Origin: Vibrio echinoideorum
GTDB lineage: Bacteria; Pseudomonadota; Gammaproteobacteria; Enterobacterales; Vibrionaceae
Length of the DNA stretch: 64,000 nt
Direction: 5' to 3'
NCBI RefSeq assembly: GCF_024347455.1
Contig: NZ_AP025483.1
Coordinates: forward strand, 3,162,001 to 3,226,000
In this document: positions 29,462 through 52,737 of the stretch, one piece after another
Layout: each line of letters opens with the position of its first letter
Position numbering within the stretch: position 1 is the stretch's first letter
The notes under the pieces: model-generated
The model's input: only the letters and a program-made list of their open reading frames with translations
Database searches by the model: none
Told to the model about the DNA's origin: nothing
Made by a program: the position numbers and the translations under genes

Positions 29462-29555
29462 TGGTAGGGCTGGACTGAGTCGGCACTCCGGAGATTCGAA
29501 CTCCCAACACGCGCTATTTGGGTAAGTCGGGGAATCCGCTGCTCTGATAATGCCG
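29462..29555 (-). pseudogene. Decayed tRNA-Trp copy
   Basis: The stretch GATTCGAACTCCCAACACGCG and the following GAATCCGCTGCTCTG are identical to parts of the intact tRNA-Trp gene at 29611-29687. Extra bases interrupt it in the acceptor/T-arm junction (near 29475-29490) and in the anticodon loop (CTATTTGGGTAAGTCGG near 29511-29530). The acceptor stem no longer pairs. The flanking hairpin is also duplicated, so a unit of tRNA plus terminator was copied and then disrupted. It should not give a working tRNA. Confidence 0.65.
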
Positions 29556-29574
29556 TATATTAGATTCAGAAAGT

Positions 29575-29605
29575 AAAAAGGCCCTAGCATTTCTGCTAGA
29601 GCCTT
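29575..29605 (-). terminator. Terminator after tRNA-Trp
   Basis: Ten-base stem GGCCCTAGCA (29580-29589) / TGCTAGAGCC (29594-29603) with one G-U pair. On the minus strand it is followed by a T run (complement of 29575-29579). Confidence 0.8.
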
Positions 29606-29610
29606 GAATA

Positions 29611-29687
<77 letters not shown>

Positions 29688-29710
29688 AAAACTTTATCTT
29701 GCTTCAGATT

Positions 29711-29739
29711 CGAAAAAACCTCGCACTAGGCGAGGTTAT
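29711..29739 (-). terminator. Hairpin with T run between tRNA-Asp and tRNA-Trp
   Basis: Stem AACCTCGC (29717-29724) / GCGAGGTT (29730-29737), followed on the minus strand by six T. It looks like a full terminator, yet tRNA-Trp follows. It may terminate partially or act as a processing site. Confidence 0.6.
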
Positions 29740-29747
29740 CGAATAAG

Positions 29748-29824
29748 TGGCGGAGTGGACGGGACTCGAACCCGCGACCCCCGGCGTGACAGGCCGGTAT
29801 TCTAACCAACTGAACTACCACTCC
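29748..29824 (-). tRNA. tRNA-Asp (anticodon GTC)
   Basis: 77 bases with encoded CCA. The acceptor GGAGTGG/CCACTCC pairs, and the anticodon loop is CTGTCAC. It follows 5S rRNA of the rrn operon by 66 bases with no strong terminator between, so it is probably cotranscribed with it. Confidence 0.97.
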
Positions 29825-29890
29825 GCAGTGGTCAACTCACTAAGTGAGCGTCCATATCCCCAGGTCGGTCAACCTAAAGATTTAATTTAA

Positions 29891-30009
29891 AGCCTGGCGA
29901 TGTCCTACTCTCACATGGGGAAACCCCACACTACCATCGGCGCTATTGTGTTTCACTTCTGAGTTCGGCATGGAATCAGGTGGGTCCACAATGCTATGGT
30001 CGCCAAGCA
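29891..30009 (-). rRNA. rrf: 5S rRNA (operon 1)
   Basis: 119 bases. On the minus strand it starts TGCTTGGCGACC and ends CGCCAGGCT, with the conserved CCGAACTCAGAAGTGAAAC core. It is the last rRNA of the operon, before tRNA-Asp. Confidence 0.96.
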
Positions 30010-30103
30010 AATTTTAAAATTCGGAAAGCTTATTTAAAAGTTATATCTCTTCAAACTCATTCAAGGTCTGTCTTTGAGTCCACAAAACCCCTTGGGTGTT
30101 GTA

Positions 30104-32996
<2,893 letters not shown>

Positions 32997-33300
32997 ATAC
33001 AACCCGAAAGGGTCTTAGTGTATGGCAACTAACCAAGGTTTTTGGTTGTCATCAAGAAGGGTTAATTCTCAATGACTGTTTGCCGGACTCAATTGTGAAT
33101 CAATGTAAACATTGATTCGAATACAAGACACTTGAATGTGTTTGTTGTGTTTATCTAATGAAAGATAAACATTGAGAACTTTTAAATTTGATTTGAATTA
33201 CTCGTAAGTAATCAAATCAGTCAGCTTTCCAAATTGTTAAAGAGCTTGATTCAAACTAATGAACCATTTCTAAATATTTTCAAATAAAAACACTTAAAGA
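32997..33300 (-). other. 23S-tRNA-Ala spacer of operon 1
   Basis: Non-coding transcribed spacer. It contains a boxA-like antitermination sequence GCTCTTTAACAATTT (complement of 33231-33245) and sequence that pairs around the 23S ends for processing. No gene is seen. Confidence 0.7.
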
Positions 33301-33376
33301 TGGTGGAGCTATGCGGGATCGAACCGCAGACCTCCTGCGTGCAAGGCAGGCGCTCTCCCAGCTGAGCTATAGCCCC
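33301..33376 (-). tRNA. tRNA-Ala (anticodon TGC)
   Basis: 76 bases with encoded CCA. The acceptor GGGGCTA/TAGCTCC and the anticodon loop CTTGCAC are present. It is in the 16S-23S spacer, downstream of tRNA-Ile. Confidence 0.97.
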
Positions 33377-33397
33377 ATCTTTGTATCTAGTCGATAT

Positions 33398-33474
33398 TGG
33401 TGGGTCTGAGTGGACTCGAACCACCGACCTCCCGCTTATCAGGCGAGCGCTCTAACCAGCTGAGCTACAGACCC
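33398..33474 (-). tRNA. tRNA-Ile (anticodon GAT)
   Basis: 77 bases with encoded CCA. The acceptor GGGTCTG/CAGACCC and the anticodon loop CTGATAA are present. It is the first spacer tRNA after 16S. Confidence 0.97.
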
Positions 33475-33541
33475 AATATCGTCTCTTTTACTTTCTAAAC
33501 CTAATCAATCTGTGTGGACACTCATCGTGACTATCTTCGTA

Positions 33542-35096
<1,555 letters not shown>

Positions 35097-35508
35097 AAGA
35101 TTTTGTGACTCAACGAATACTGACTTCAAAACTAATATTCATTCGAAAATGAACATGTAATTCTAAAGCTATTACCATTCCAACAGAATGGTAATGAATT
35201 GACTGTGCCAAAATTAAGTGAACTTAATTTTGTATTGGTCACTCAGTTCATTGAAATCAAGTTTGTTACCGAAGTAACTGTTACTACCTAAGTAATAACG
35301 TTTTGATATTCATCAACGAGTGCCCACACAGATTGATAGGTTTAAATTGTTAAAGAGCGTGTTCTCTAAAAAGAGAACGCTTTCAGTGCCTTAGCACTTA
35401 AGCAGGACGCGTATAATACGCTTTCCACTTTGAAAGTCAACATAAAACACTAAGAAAACTTAGAACTCTATGGTGACTTGTCTATTAAATAGACAAAGTC
35501 GAAATTAA
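35097..35508 (-). other. Leader of operon 1 / gap after operon 2
   Basis: 412 bases between operon 2 5S and operon 1 16S. It holds a promoter (35413-35440) and boxA (complement of 35344-35358), and it is practically identical to 40651-41062. No gene and no strong terminator is seen, so readthrough from operon 2 is possible. Confidence 0.7.
35413..35440 (-). promoter_or_regulatory. rrn promoter, operon 1
   Basis: TTGACT (complement of 35435-35440), a 16-base spacer, TATTAT (complement of 35413-35418) and a GC-rich ACGCG just after the -10. This is typical of growth-rate-controlled rRNA promoters. Confidence 0.75.
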
Positions 35509-35627
35509 AGCCTGGCGATGTCCTACTCTCACATGGGGAAACCCCACACTACCATCGGCGCTATTGTGTTTCACTTCTGAGTTCGGCATGGAATCAGGTG
35601 GGTCCACAATGCTATGGTCGCCAAGCA
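35509..35627 (-). rRNA. rrf: 5S rRNA (operon 2)
   Basis: Identical in sequence and length to the operon 1 5S gene. It has no tRNA gene after it. Confidence 0.96.
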
Positions 35628-35721
35628 AATTTTAAAATTCGGAAAGCTTATTTAAAAGTTATATCTCTTCAAACTCATTCAAGGTCTGTCTTTGAGTCCA
35701 CAAAACCCCTTGGGTGTTGTA

Positions 35722-38614
<2,893 letters not shown>

Positions 38615-38928
38615 ATACAACCCGAAAGGGTCTTAGTGTATGGCAACTAACCAAGGTTTTTGGTTGTCATCAAGAAGGGTTAATTCCTGATAACTGTTTG
38701 CCGGACTCAATTGTGAATCAATGTAAACATTGATTCGAATACAAGACACTTGAATGTGTTTGTTGTGTTTATCTAATGAAAGATAAACATTGAGAACTTT
38801 TAAATTTGATTGAATTACTCGTAAGTAAATCAATCAGTCAGCTTTCCAAATTGTTAAAGAGCATGAATTTCTAAACACTAAGTGTTTGAAACCATTGTTA
38901 AAGACTCTCGAAAGAGAACTTTTAAAAA
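38615..38928 (-). other. 23S-tRNA-Glu spacer of operon 2
   Basis: Non-coding transcribed spacer with boxA (complement of 38848-38862). The open frame of 66 codons at 38633-38833 has no coding signs and recurs only because the spacer is repeated. Confidence 0.7.
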
Positions 38929-39004
38929 TGGTATCCCGTAGGGGAGTCGAACCCCTGTTACCGCCGTGAAAGGGCGGTGTCCTAGGCCTCTAGACGAACG
39001 GGAC
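38929..39004 (-). tRNA. tRNA-Glu (anticodon TTC)
   Basis: 76 bases with encoded CCA. The acceptor GTCCCGT/ACGGGAT (G-U at the first pair) and the anticodon loop CTTTCAC are present. It is the only tRNA in the operon 2 spacer. Confidence 0.96.
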
Positions 39005-39095
39005 ACTGGATATTGAAGAACTTGGGAGTTCTTCGTCTCTTTACTTTTCTAAACCTAATCAATCTGTGTGGACACTCATCGTGACTATCTTCGTA

Positions 39096-40650
<1,555 letters not shown>

Positions 40651-41062
40651 AAGATTTTGTGACTCAACGAATACTGACTTCAAAACTAATATTCATTCGA
40701 AAATGAACATGTAATTCTAAAGCTATTACCATTCCAACAGAATGGTAATGAATTGACTGTGCCAAAATTAAGTGAACTTAATTTTGTATTGGTCACTCAG
40801 TTCATTGAAATCAAGTTTGTTACCGAAGTAACTGTTACTACCTAAGTAATAACGTTTTGATATTCATCAACGAGTGCCCACACAGATTGATAGGTTTAAA
40901 TTGTTAAAGAGCGTGTTCTCTAAAAAGAGAACGCTTTCAGTGCCTTAGCACTTAAGCAGGACGCGTATAATACGCTTTCCACTTTGAAAGTCAACATAAA
41001 ACACTAAGAAAACTTAGAACTCTATGGTGACTTGTCTATTAAATAGACAAAGTCGAAATTAA
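40651..41062 (-). other. Leader of operon 2 / gap after operon 3
   Basis: 412 bases matching 35097-35508, with boxA (complement of 40898-40912) and one promoter. No gene is seen. Confidence 0.7.
40967..40994 (-). promoter_or_regulatory. rrn promoter, operon 2
   Basis: TTGACT (complement of 40989-40994), 16 bases, TATTAT (complement of 40967-40972). It is the same as the operon 1 promoter. Confidence 0.75.
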
Positions 41063-41181
41063 AGCCTGGCGATGTCCTACTCTCACATGGGGAAACCCCA
41101 CACTACCATCGGCGCTATTGTGTTTCACTTCTGAGTTCGGCATGGAATCAGGTGGGTCCACAATGCTATGGTCGCCAAGCA
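41063..41181 (-). rRNA. rrf: 5S rRNA (operon 3)
   Basis: Identical to the other two 5S genes. Confidence 0.96.
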
Positions 41182-41275
41182 AATTTTAAAATTCGGAAAG
41201 CTTATTTAAAAGTTATATCTCTTCAAACTCATTCAAGGTCTGTCTTTGAGTCCACAAAACCCCTTGGGTGTTGTA

Positions 41276-44168
<2,893 letters not shown>

Positions 44169-44524
44169 ATACAACCCGAAAGGGTCTTAGTGTATGGCAA
44201 CTAACCAAGGTTTTTGGTTGTCATCAAGAAGGGTTAATTCCTGATAACTGTTTGCCGGACTCAATTGTGAATCAATGTAAACATTGATTCGAATACAAGA
44301 CACTTGAATGTGTTTGTTGTGTTTATCTAATGAAAGATAAACATTGAGAACTTTTAAATTTGATTGAATTACTCGTAAGTAAATCAATCAGTCAGCTTTC
44401 CAAATTGTTAAAGAGCATAAAGCAAAAAGCTTTAATCAATAACTTACGTTATTAATTAAAGCTCTGGCTTTAACTAAATCTAAACCATCAATCTGTGTGG
44501 ACACTCATCGTGACTATCTTCGTA
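44169..44524 (-). other. 16S-23S spacer of operon 3, without tRNA
   Basis: 356 bases. boxA (complement of 44402-44416) is present. Where the other operons have tRNA genes there is only a short AT-rich stretch with an imperfect hairpin (AAAGCTTTAATCAATAA against TTATTAATTAAAGCT). This is the tRNA-less spacer class known in Vibrio. Confidence 0.8.
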
Positions 44525-46079
<1,555 letters not shown>

Positions 46080-46327
46080 AAGATTTTGTGACTCAACGAA
46101 TACTGACTTCAAAACTAATATTCATTCGAAAATGAACATGTAATTCTAAAGCTATTACCATTCCAACAGAATGGTAATGAATTGACTGTGCCAAAATTAA
46201 GTAAACTTAACTTTGTATTGGTCACTCAGTTCATTGAAATCAAGTTTGTTACCGAAGTAACTGTTTTATCCAAAGGATAAAACGTTTTGATATTCATCAA
46301 CGAGTGCCCACACAGATTGATAGGTTT

Positions 46328-46342
46328 AAATTGTTAAAGAGC
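46328..46342 (-). promoter_or_regulatory. boxA antitermination site of the operon 3 leader
   Basis: GCTCTTTAACAATTT on the minus strand, matching the boxA recognised by the NusB/NusE antitermination complex. Confidence 0.7.
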
Positions 46343-46383
46343 TTCTCTTCGTTGTGACTTACATCACTTCGGAAGAGGCGGCC

Positions 46384-46411
46384 ATTCTAGCGTTTTAATT
46401 CTCAGTGTCAA
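46384..46411 (-). promoter_or_regulatory. rrn promoter P2, operon 3
   Basis: A perfect TTGACA (complement of 46406-46411), a 16-base spacer and TAGAAT (complement of 46384-46389), followed by the GC-rich GGCCGCC. Confidence 0.75.
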
Positions 46412-46531
46412 ACACTTTTGAAAATTAATTTCTACTTCTAAAAAGTAGGAGCGAATAATCGCTTAAAGCTAGTTGCCTTACTAACATTCTTCGCTGAAGC
46501 CTTGTGGCGTCTACCGTGTCAGTGAGGCGGC

Positions 46532-46590
46532 ATTATAGAGATGTTCCTCACATTGGCAAGTGTTTATTAAAGAAAAATGTAAAAATAACG
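46532..46590 (-). promoter_or_regulatory. rrn promoter P1 with UP element, operon 3
   Basis: TTGCCA (complement of 46554-46559), a 16-base spacer and a perfect TATAAT (complement of 46532-46537) with the GC-rich GCCGCC discriminator. An A/T-rich tract at about 46565-46590 lies upstream as a likely UP element. Only this first operon of the array shows two promoters. Confidence 0.78.
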
Positions 46591-46702
46591 GTTATATGAC
46601 GAATAAACACTCAAAGCCTTATTTATGCAAGTTTAACTACAAAGTACATACAGAATAACCACAGACTTATCCACAATTGCTCTAATTTTCATCCTAGAAA
46701 CT

Positions 46703-46730
46703 AAAAAAGCTGCCTTGAGGCAGCTTTTTT
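46703..46730. terminator. Terminator after cysH
   Basis: Twelve-base stem AAAAAAGCTGCC (46703-46714) / GGCAGCTTTTTT (46719-46730), loop TTGA. It ends the cysJIH transcript on the minus strand and insulates the rrn promoter. Confidence 0.88.
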
Positions 46731-46743
46731 AATGGCAATGAGT

Positions 46744-47520
46744 CTAAATCCCAGAGCCATATTGCTCTCCATCGTCTTCATGGAGACCACATTCTCGTTT
46801 TAGACCATTAAAACGGGTTTCTTCTTCAGTCATACCCGGTTCCCATTTCTTAGTCGTATGAGTATCTCCAACAGAAAGGTATCCCTGTTCGCGAAGTGGG
46901 TGGTAGCTGAGGCCATGCTCTTCTAAGTAATAATGAACATCTTTATTTGTCCAATCAATTACTGGCAAGAACTTAAACACACCATTTTGGATAGATAAGA
47001 TAGGCAAGTTTGCACGCGATTGAGATTGCTCTCTTCTCAACCCAGAAAACCAAGTGCCAGCCTCGAGTTCATCCAGCGCTCTTCTCATCGGTTCAACTTT
47101 ATTAAGCTTGTTGTACTTCTCTATCCCTTCTATACCTTGCTCCCAAAGTTTGCCATATTGCGCTTCTTGCCAATTAGGGCTCTGCTGAGAACGAAAAACT
47201 TGAAGGTTTAGAGTCAACTTCTGACTTAACTCATCAATAAATTGATACGTTTCCGGGAATAGATACCCAGTGTCCGTAAGAATAACCGGAATATCTGGTT
47301 TTGCTTGAGTCACTAAGTGCAGCATCAACGCCGCTTGGATTCCGAAACTAGAAGACACAACATGTGTCCCTTCTAAATGTTCGAGTGCCCACTTAACTCT
47401 TTCTAATGCGGTTAGCTGCTCTAACTCAGCATTGATTTGTCCAAGACGAAGTATCTGCTCCGTCTTAGTCAATGCGAGTAGCTCTGCTAACTTCAGTTTT
47501 GAAGCGACAGAATTATGCAT
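46744..47520 (-). CDS. cysH: Phosphoadenylyl-sulfate (PAPS) reductase
   Basis: 258 aa. It reduces PAPS to sulfite using thioredoxin. It has the PP-loop-like [14 protein letters not shown] segment (about 57-70), the [11 protein letters not shown] region, the [10 protein letters not shown] motif and the C-terminal [16 protein letters not shown] with the catalytic Cys. There is no second CC pair, as in the PAPS (not APS) type. Its start overlaps the cysI end by 8 bases, and it is the last gene of cysJIH. Confidence 0.95.
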   Translation of the reverse strand: MHNSVASKLKLAELLALTKTEQILRLGQINAELEQLTALERVKWALEHLEGTHVVSSSFGIQAALMLHLVTQAKPDIPVILTDTGYLFPETYQFIDELSQKLTLNLQVFRSQQSPNWQEAQYGKLWEQGIEGIEKYNKLNKVEPMRRALDELEAGTWFSGLRREQSQSRANLPILSIQNGVFKFLPVIDWTNKDVHYYLEEHGLSYHPLREQGYLSVGDTHTTKKWEPGMTEEETRFNGLKRECGLHEDDGEQYGSGI

Positions 47521-49240
47521 GCAGATCCCTCTTTGAAATGATCACCTCTTCGATGATGCCAGCTCGGATTGTAAAATCACCGAACCCTTCATTGTCTTTA
47601 CGTTCAGTAGCCCAACGTCCCACCAGCGAATCAATATCTTCTAAGATCTGAGCTGAAGTGATGTTCTCTTTATACATCTTCGGGATACGCGTTCCGGCTT
47701 TGTTGCCACCTAAGTGCATGTTGTAACGCCCCGGAGCCTTACCGACTAACCCCAGTTCAGCCAACATTGCACGACCACAACCGTTTGGACAGCCCGTGAT
47801 ACGAAGGATGATGTTATCTTCTTCTGGTAATCCATGTTTCTTCAGAATGTCTTCAACATCCGTTACAAACTCAGGAAGAAAACGCTCAGCTTCTGCCATT
47901 GCTAAAGGACATGTTGGGAATGCCACACAAGCCATTGAGTTTTTACGCTGCTCGGAAACGGCATCATCCATCAGACCGTATTGACGTGCCAGCTTTTCAA
48001 TTTTTGCCTTTTGGCTCTTAGGCACACCTGCAACAATTAGGTTTTGGTTCGCTGTCATGCGGAAGTCACCTTTGTGGATCTTCGCTATTTCAGCAACACC
48101 TGTTTTCAGCGCTTTCCCAGGGAAATCAAGTAAACGACCATTTTCGATGAATAACGCTAAGTGGTGCTTACCATCAATGCCTTCCGCCCAACCGATACGA
48201 TCGCCACGGCCAGTAAACTCATAAGGACGGCTTTCAGAAAACTCAACGCCTGCACGTTTTTCTACTTCTGCTTTGAATACATCAATACCAACACGGTCTA
48301 GTGTGTATTTGGTTTTTGCGTTCTTACGGTTCGAACGATTACCCCAATCACGCTGAGTCGTTACCACCGCCGCAGCTACATCTAACGTCTTCTCTAATGG
48401 CACAAAACCAAAGTCGTCAGCCTTACGCGCATAAGTAGAAGTATCGCCGTGCGTCATTGCAAGACCACCGCCCACTAATACGTTAAAGCCCACCAGCTTT
48501 CCGTCTTTAGCAATCGCGATGAAGTTAAGATCGTTAGCATGAACATCTACGTCATTTTGCGGAGGAATTACAACCGTCGTCTTAAACTTACGTGGTAGGT
48601 AGTTGCTACCTAAGATAGGTTCTTCATCCGTTGTTGCTAGCTTTTCACCATCTAACCAGATTTCTGCATAAGCACGAGTCTTAGGTAATAGATGTTCACT
48701 GATCTTTTTCGCCCACTCGTAAGCTTCTTGATGGAGCTCGGACTCAACCGGGTTTGTCGTACACAAAACATTTCGGTTTACGTCACCCGCAGTCGCAATG
48801 GAATCAATACCAATACTGTTGAGTGTTTGGTGCATTAACTTAATGTTCGGCTTCAACACACCGTGAAACTGGAAAGTTTGACGAGTTGTGAGACGGATAG
48901 AACCATAAGAGGTGCTTTCATCTGCGAATTTATCAATCGCGAGCCACTGCTTCGGAGTAATAATGCCGCCAGGCATACGCGCACGCAGCATGACATTATG
49001 TAAAGGTTCTAGCTTTTGCTTGGTACGTTCATTACGGATGTCACGGTCATCTTGCTGATACATACCGTGGAAACGAATTAACTGAAAGTTATCGGCAGTA
49101 AAGCCACCCGTAATTCTATCTTGGAGATCTTGTTCAATCGTACCGCGAAGGTTTTTACTTTCACGCTTCAGACGTTCATTGTCAGCCAAAGGTCCCAGTA
49201 CTTGACCTAGCACTTCTTGCTCTATTACTTGCTTGCTCAT
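47513..49240 (-). CDS. cysI: Sulfite reductase hemoprotein beta subunit
   Basis: 575 aa. It reduces sulfite to sulfide at a siroheme coupled to a 4Fe-4S cluster. The four cluster cysteines appear as CVAFPTC (about 436-442) and GCPNGC (about 480-485). The two ferredoxin-like repeats and the arginine-rich [12 protein letters not shown] segment for siroheme and substrate are intact. It overlaps cysJ by one base (49240) and cysH by 8, so translation is coupled. Confidence 0.96.
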   Translation of the reverse strand: MSKQVIEQEVLGQVLGPLADNERLKRESKNLRGTIEQDLQDRITGGFTADNFQLIRFHGMYQQDDRDIRNERTKQKLEPLHNVMLRARMPGGIITPKQWLAIDKFADESTSYGSIRLTTRQTFQFHGVLKPNIKLMHQTLNSIGIDSIATAGDVNRNVLCTTNPVESELHQEAYEWAKKISEHLLPKTRAYAEIWLDGEKLATTDEEPILGSNYLPRKFKTTVVIPPQNDVDVHANDLNFIAIAKDGKLVGFNVLVGGGLAMTHGDTSTYARKADDFGFVPLEKTLDVAAAVVTTQRDWGNRSNRKNAKTKYTLDRVGIDVFKAEVEKRAGVEFSESRPYEFTGRGDRIGWAEGIDGKHHLALFIENGRLLDFPGKALKTGVAEIAKIHKGDFRMTANQNLIVAGVPKSQKAKIEKLARQYGLMDDAVSEQRKNSMACVAFPTCPLAMAEAERFLPEFVTDVEDILKKHGLPEEDNIILRITGCPNGCGRAMLAELGLVGKAPGRYNMHLGGNKAGTRIPKMYKENITSAQILEDIDSLVGRWATERKDNEGFGDFTIRAGIIEEVIISKRDLHA

Positions 49241-51105
49241 TAGTACACATCCCTTTGGTAACGTTTCGCTTTGCGTAAATCATTAATATATTGTTCAGCT
49301 TGCTCGCGGCTCTGATCGCCATGTTTTTCCGCAATTGTAACTAACGCTTCATGAACATCTTTCGCCATTCGAGTCGCATCGCCACATACATAGAGGTACG
49401 CGCCCTCTTGAAGCCATTGCCAAACCTGAGCTGCTTGTTCGATTAAGCGATCTTGAACATAAACCTTTTCTTTTTGGTCACGACTAAAGGCAACATCAAG
49501 CTTGGTCAGCGCACCAGATTTAAGGCACTTCTGCCATTCAACTTGATATAAGAAATCTTGAGTGAAAGTTCGGTCACCAAAGAAGAGCCAACTTTTGCCT
49601 TCAGCATCATTGTTTTCACGCTCTTGAACAAAACTGCGGAACGGTGCGATACCGGTACCCGGGCCGACCATGATGATTGGCGTATTGTCGTCTTGTGGGA
49701 GTTTGAAGTTATTGTTGTTCTCTACAAACACCTTCACTTCACCACCTTCTTCAAGACGTTGAGCTAAGAAGCTAGAAGCTCCGCCTAAACGGGATTCATC
49801 GCCCTTTTGGTATTCAACCAGACCAACCGTCAAGTGAACTTCTTCATCTACTTCTGCTTGGCTTGATGCAATAGAGTAGAGGCGTGGAGTTAACTTACGT
49901 AGTAGACCAATCAATTCATCAGCCGATAGCTTGGTCTTCTTCTCTGCTAGCACATCGACAATTTGAGTGTTACCCGCATATTCACGAAGCTTGTCTTTAT
50001 CTTCCACCAGCTTGATCAACTTCTTGCTGCCCGATAGCTCAGCAAACTTAGACACAAGTTGAGGGTTTGAAGATGTAATCTCGAATTTACTAACGAGTGC
50101 GCTGTGGACAGATAAGTTGTCACCATCGACGTCAACACTTTCGATACCAGACAACCCAACCTTAGAAAGGATCTGATTTGCGAGTTCTGAACTGTTTTCA
50201 AACCATACACCTAGCGCATCACCAGGTTGGTAAGTGATACCTGACTCATCAAGATCAATCTCGATATGACGAACATCTTTGCCCGAGTCGCGACCCGTGA
50301 TCTTTTGACTCGTCAGTAATGTCGCCGTGTATGGGTTTTGTTTGGTGTATTGCGAATGACCAGCGGCCACTTGACCAACAGGTAATTGAACCACATCGGC
50401 TTCAGTGCCTGTCGATAACGTCTCTTTTACTTGCTCTAATGCTTTAGCACGCCATTCCGTTGCTGATGCTTCGTAATCAACATCACAATCAAGACGGTCA
50501 ACAAACGATTTAGCACCAAGCTTAGCTAAGAAGTTATCGAAGTCTTTCGCGGTTTGGCAGAAGAACTCGTAGCTTGAATCACCTAAACCAATCACACCGT
50601 ATTGTAGGTTTGATAATTTTGGTGCTTTCTTCGATTGTAGGAATTCGTGCAACTCAATGGCGTTATCAGGAGCTTCACCTTCGCCATTAGTTGAAGCAAC
50701 AAAAATGACGTGTGTCTCTTTGGCTAGGTTCTTACCTTTATAGTCACTTGCATCGAAAAGCTCAACAGCAATACCTAAGGCTTTCGCTTCTGCTGCAAGT
50801 GATTCAGCAACACCTTTAGCATTACCCGTTTGAGAAGCGAAGATAATACTTAACTTACCCGCAGGTTTAACCGCGACTGCAGCGGCAGCTTGAGCAATTG
50901 GCGCAGCTGCACCGACAGGCTGAGCTTGGCTCACACCCCAAAGGTAGCCGCTGACCCATGCCAGTTGTTGAGAAGATAATTCAGAAACAGTGTGTTGAAG
51001 ATGACCCAGTTGTTGGTCATTAAGTGGAGCTGCCAGCCCAGGTAACTCATTAGTTCCAGACTGTGCATTATTATTTTGTGAAGACTCTTTCTTATTTAAA
51101 GACAT
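49240..51105 (-). CDS. cysJ: Sulfite reductase flavoprotein alpha subunit
   Basis: 621 aa from the chosen start. It carries electrons from NADPH via FAD and FMN to CysI. A flavodoxin domain ([19 protein letters not shown] at about 85-105) is followed by the FAD domain (RLYSIASSQ) and an NADP domain ([15 protein letters not shown]). It ends in KRYQRDVY as expected. An upstream ATG at 51126 is in frame but lacks a ribosome site. AGGGA 10 bases before the ATG at 51105 favours the shorter form. It is the first gene of cysJIH, and I did not identify a CysB site. Confidence 0.94.
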   Translation of the reverse strand: MSLNKKESSQNNNAQSGTNELPGLAAPLNDQQLGHLQHTVSELSSQQLAWVSGYLWGVSQAQPVGAAAPIAQAAAAVAVKPAGKLSIIFASQTGNAKGVAESLAAEAKALGIAVELFDASDYKGKNLAKETHVIFVASTNGEGEAPDNAIELHEFLQSKKAPKLSNLQYGVIGLGDSSYEFFCQTAKDFDNFLAKLGAKSFVDRLDCDVDYEASATEWRAKALEQVKETLSTGTEADVVQLPVGQVAAGHSQYTKQNPYTATLLTSQKITGRDSGKDVRHIEIDLDESGITYQPGDALGVWFENSSELANQILSKVGLSGIESVDVDGDNLSVHSALVSKFEITSSNPQLVSKFAELSGSKKLIKLVEDKDKLREYAGNTQIVDVLAEKKTKLSADELIGLLRKLTPRLYSIASSQAEVDEEVHLTVGLVEYQKGDESRLGGASSFLAQRLEEGGEVKVFVENNNNFKLPQDDNTPIIMVGPGTGIAPFRSFVQERENNDAEGKSWLFFGDRTFTQDFLYQVEWQKCLKSGALTKLDVAFSRDQKEKVYVQDRLIEQAAQVWQWLQEGAYLYVCGDATRMAKDVHEALVTIAEKHGDQSREQAEQYINDLRKAKRYQRDVY

Positions 51106-51227
51106 GGTCACGACATCCCTAATCATTGCGTGACAATAGATTAACCACTCCCTTTAATAACTAGAAAGAATAGAAACGTATGTTTTATAACTTTTTGGAA
51201 GTAAAAAGCGATTGAACACTAAATTGA

Positions 51228-51458
51228 TTATTGGTTTTCAATCCGGACTTGTTGAAAGCCAACCGCCATTGCCGACTTTGATGCTAAATCTAGATCAGCG
51301 TAATGGCACTCTTCACCATGAACATCGGTAAGCAGAACGAAGCCTCCTCCCATATGGCGAAACTCGACAACCCACGTCCCTTCTTGAATCGAGGGCTCAA
51401 TAACCGCTTCAACTAACAGATTTTCTCGATACAAATTTCGTAATTCATTGAGTGTCAT
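51228..51458 (-). CDS. Small conserved protein of unknown function
   Basis: 76 aa. I do not recognise the family. It has no signal peptide or membrane helix and is acidic overall (EECHYADLDLASKSA), with a predicted beta-rich middle (TWVVEFRHMGGGFVLLTD). AAGGGATG precedes the ATG (MTLNELRNLYRENLL) and the coding pattern looks real. It sits alone between cysJ and an outer-membrane protein gene. Confidence 0.65.
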   Translation of the reverse strand: MTLNELRNLYRENLLVEAVIEPSIQEGTWVVEFRHMGGGFVLLTDVHGEECHYADLDLASKSAMAVGFQQVRIENQ

Positions 51459-51602
51459 ATTTCATCCCTTGCTTTGACCTCACAACATAGACCTTATAAG
51501 AATAGACGCTAATTAGATCTCTGTATTAAGGATGGTCGAAAGTGATGAATGTGCTAACTAATTCCAGAAAGATATATACCCAAGTAACCAATAGATATAA
51601 AA

Positions 51603-51628
51603 AAACGCCACTTAATAAAGTGGCGTTC
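51603..51628 (-). terminator. Terminator after the outer-membrane protein gene
   Basis: Stem AACGCCAC (51604-51611) / GTGGCGTT (51620-51627), with a T run on the minus strand (complement of 51599-51605). Confidence 0.8.
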
Positions 51629-51659
51629 TTAAAATTCGTTCTTAATGAGCTTGAATAGC

Positions 51660-52331
51660 CTAGAAGCGCACTTCTGCACCAGCGAACCAGCCATCGACCA
51701 TGACAAACTCTTTACCTAACTCTGAAGAGAAGAACTCTTCAGACTCAAGGTCGATCACACGGTAGCCACCACGCAGTGCTATCTCGGTTTCCGCTACAGG
51801 GATTCGGTACTGAACACCAGCCATCAAGTCAGTACTTTTAATACCACTGCTATCACCAAACTCCATCGTACCGATGATATCGAATTGAGTATTAGGCACG
51901 TTGATCTCTGCGTTACCGTAGAAACTCCACGTAAACTCATCAAAGGTTGATGTTTTCGCACCGGTCGCTTTTGGTTCGATGTAATTCGAGTTTGAATACT
52001 GTGTAAACGTCACACCTGCATCGAAGTTCATCAACTTATGCTCTAACAATGTGTAGTAGAACGTGTAGTCGTACTTATCGAAAGCCAATGAATCGGCGTC
52101 AACAGAGGTATAACGGAAACTAGCGTTTGGTAGCATTGGGGCATTATGCTCAAATGCGAAATACAACGAAGGTGAGTTAGAGTCGTCATCTTGTCTAACT
52201 TCGTTTAGTTTTGTACTTCCCCACCACATATCGGCACCGACTTTAGCCGTGTAAGAAAACTCTTCTTCAGCAGACACTGCCGAACTTAAAGATAGCATTC
52301 CCACTAAAGCAATTAATGGCATTTTATTCAT
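51660..52331 (-). CDS. Outer-membrane beta-barrel protein (TIGR04219-like)
   Basis: 223 aa from the chosen start. A signal peptide (NKMPLIALVGMLSLSSAVSA, then cleavage before EEE) is followed by alternating amphipathic strands rich in aromatic residues. The last strand ends in WFAGAEVRF, with the C-terminal Phe recognised by the BAM machinery. The YTAKVGADMWWG start and the barrel layout fit the TIGR04219 outer-membrane family; its function is unknown. The ATG at 52331 has GGAG 10 bases upstream, better than the in-frame ATG at 52352. Confidence 0.8.
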   Translation of the reverse strand: MNKMPLIALVGMLSLSSAVSAEEEFSYTAKVGADMWWGSTKLNEVRQDDDSNSPSLYFAFEHNAPMLPNASFRYTSVDADSLAFDKYDYTFYYTLLEHKLMNFDAGVTFTQYSNSNYIEPKATGAKTSTFDEFTWSFYGNAEINVPNTQFDIIGTMEFGDSSGIKSTDLMAGVQYRIPVAETEIALRGGYRVIDLESEEFFSSELGKEFVMVDGWFAGAEVRF

Positions 52332-52466
52332 TTGAGATAGCTCCAATTCCATATCGTTGTGCTAATTGTATGCACATTCATAGATTATTGGGGAAAATTC
52401 TATCACACATCTTAAATACTAAAACGATAAACCGCTGACGAGTAAAGATTTAACGGCACCATGACC

Positions 52467-52688
52467 TTAATATCTTTTTTGGTTAGAACTGTGTACAAAG
52501 TTTTTGAAAAACCACACACCGATTGCAATCACGATCAACCAAGGTAACAACTTAAACACGACACCCATCATACCTAAAACCAGCATTACGACTAACGCGA
52601 CTCCAGTGGCAGCCAATACCGTCATAAACGTAATACCAGTGACAAGTAGAGTTGCGACGAAAATAAGAACAAAGATTAATTCAAACAT
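52467..52688 (-). CDS. pspG: Envelope stress protein PspG
   Basis: 73-aa inner-membrane protein with two or three hydrophobic helices. FELIFVLIFVATLLVTGIT and KLLPWLIVIAIGVWFFK match the layout of E. coli PspG, which is also next to dusA. It belongs to the phage-shock response to inner-membrane damage. A sigma-54 promoter upstream fits PspF control. Confidence 0.85.
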   Translation of the reverse strand: MFELIFVLIFVATLLVTGITFMTVLAATGVALVVMLVLGMMGVVFKLLPWLIVIAIGVWFFKNFVHSSNQKRY

Positions 52689-52737
52689 AATGGTCTCCCT
52701 AATGAGTTAATGACCTATCTTTCCTACTTTCTAACAT

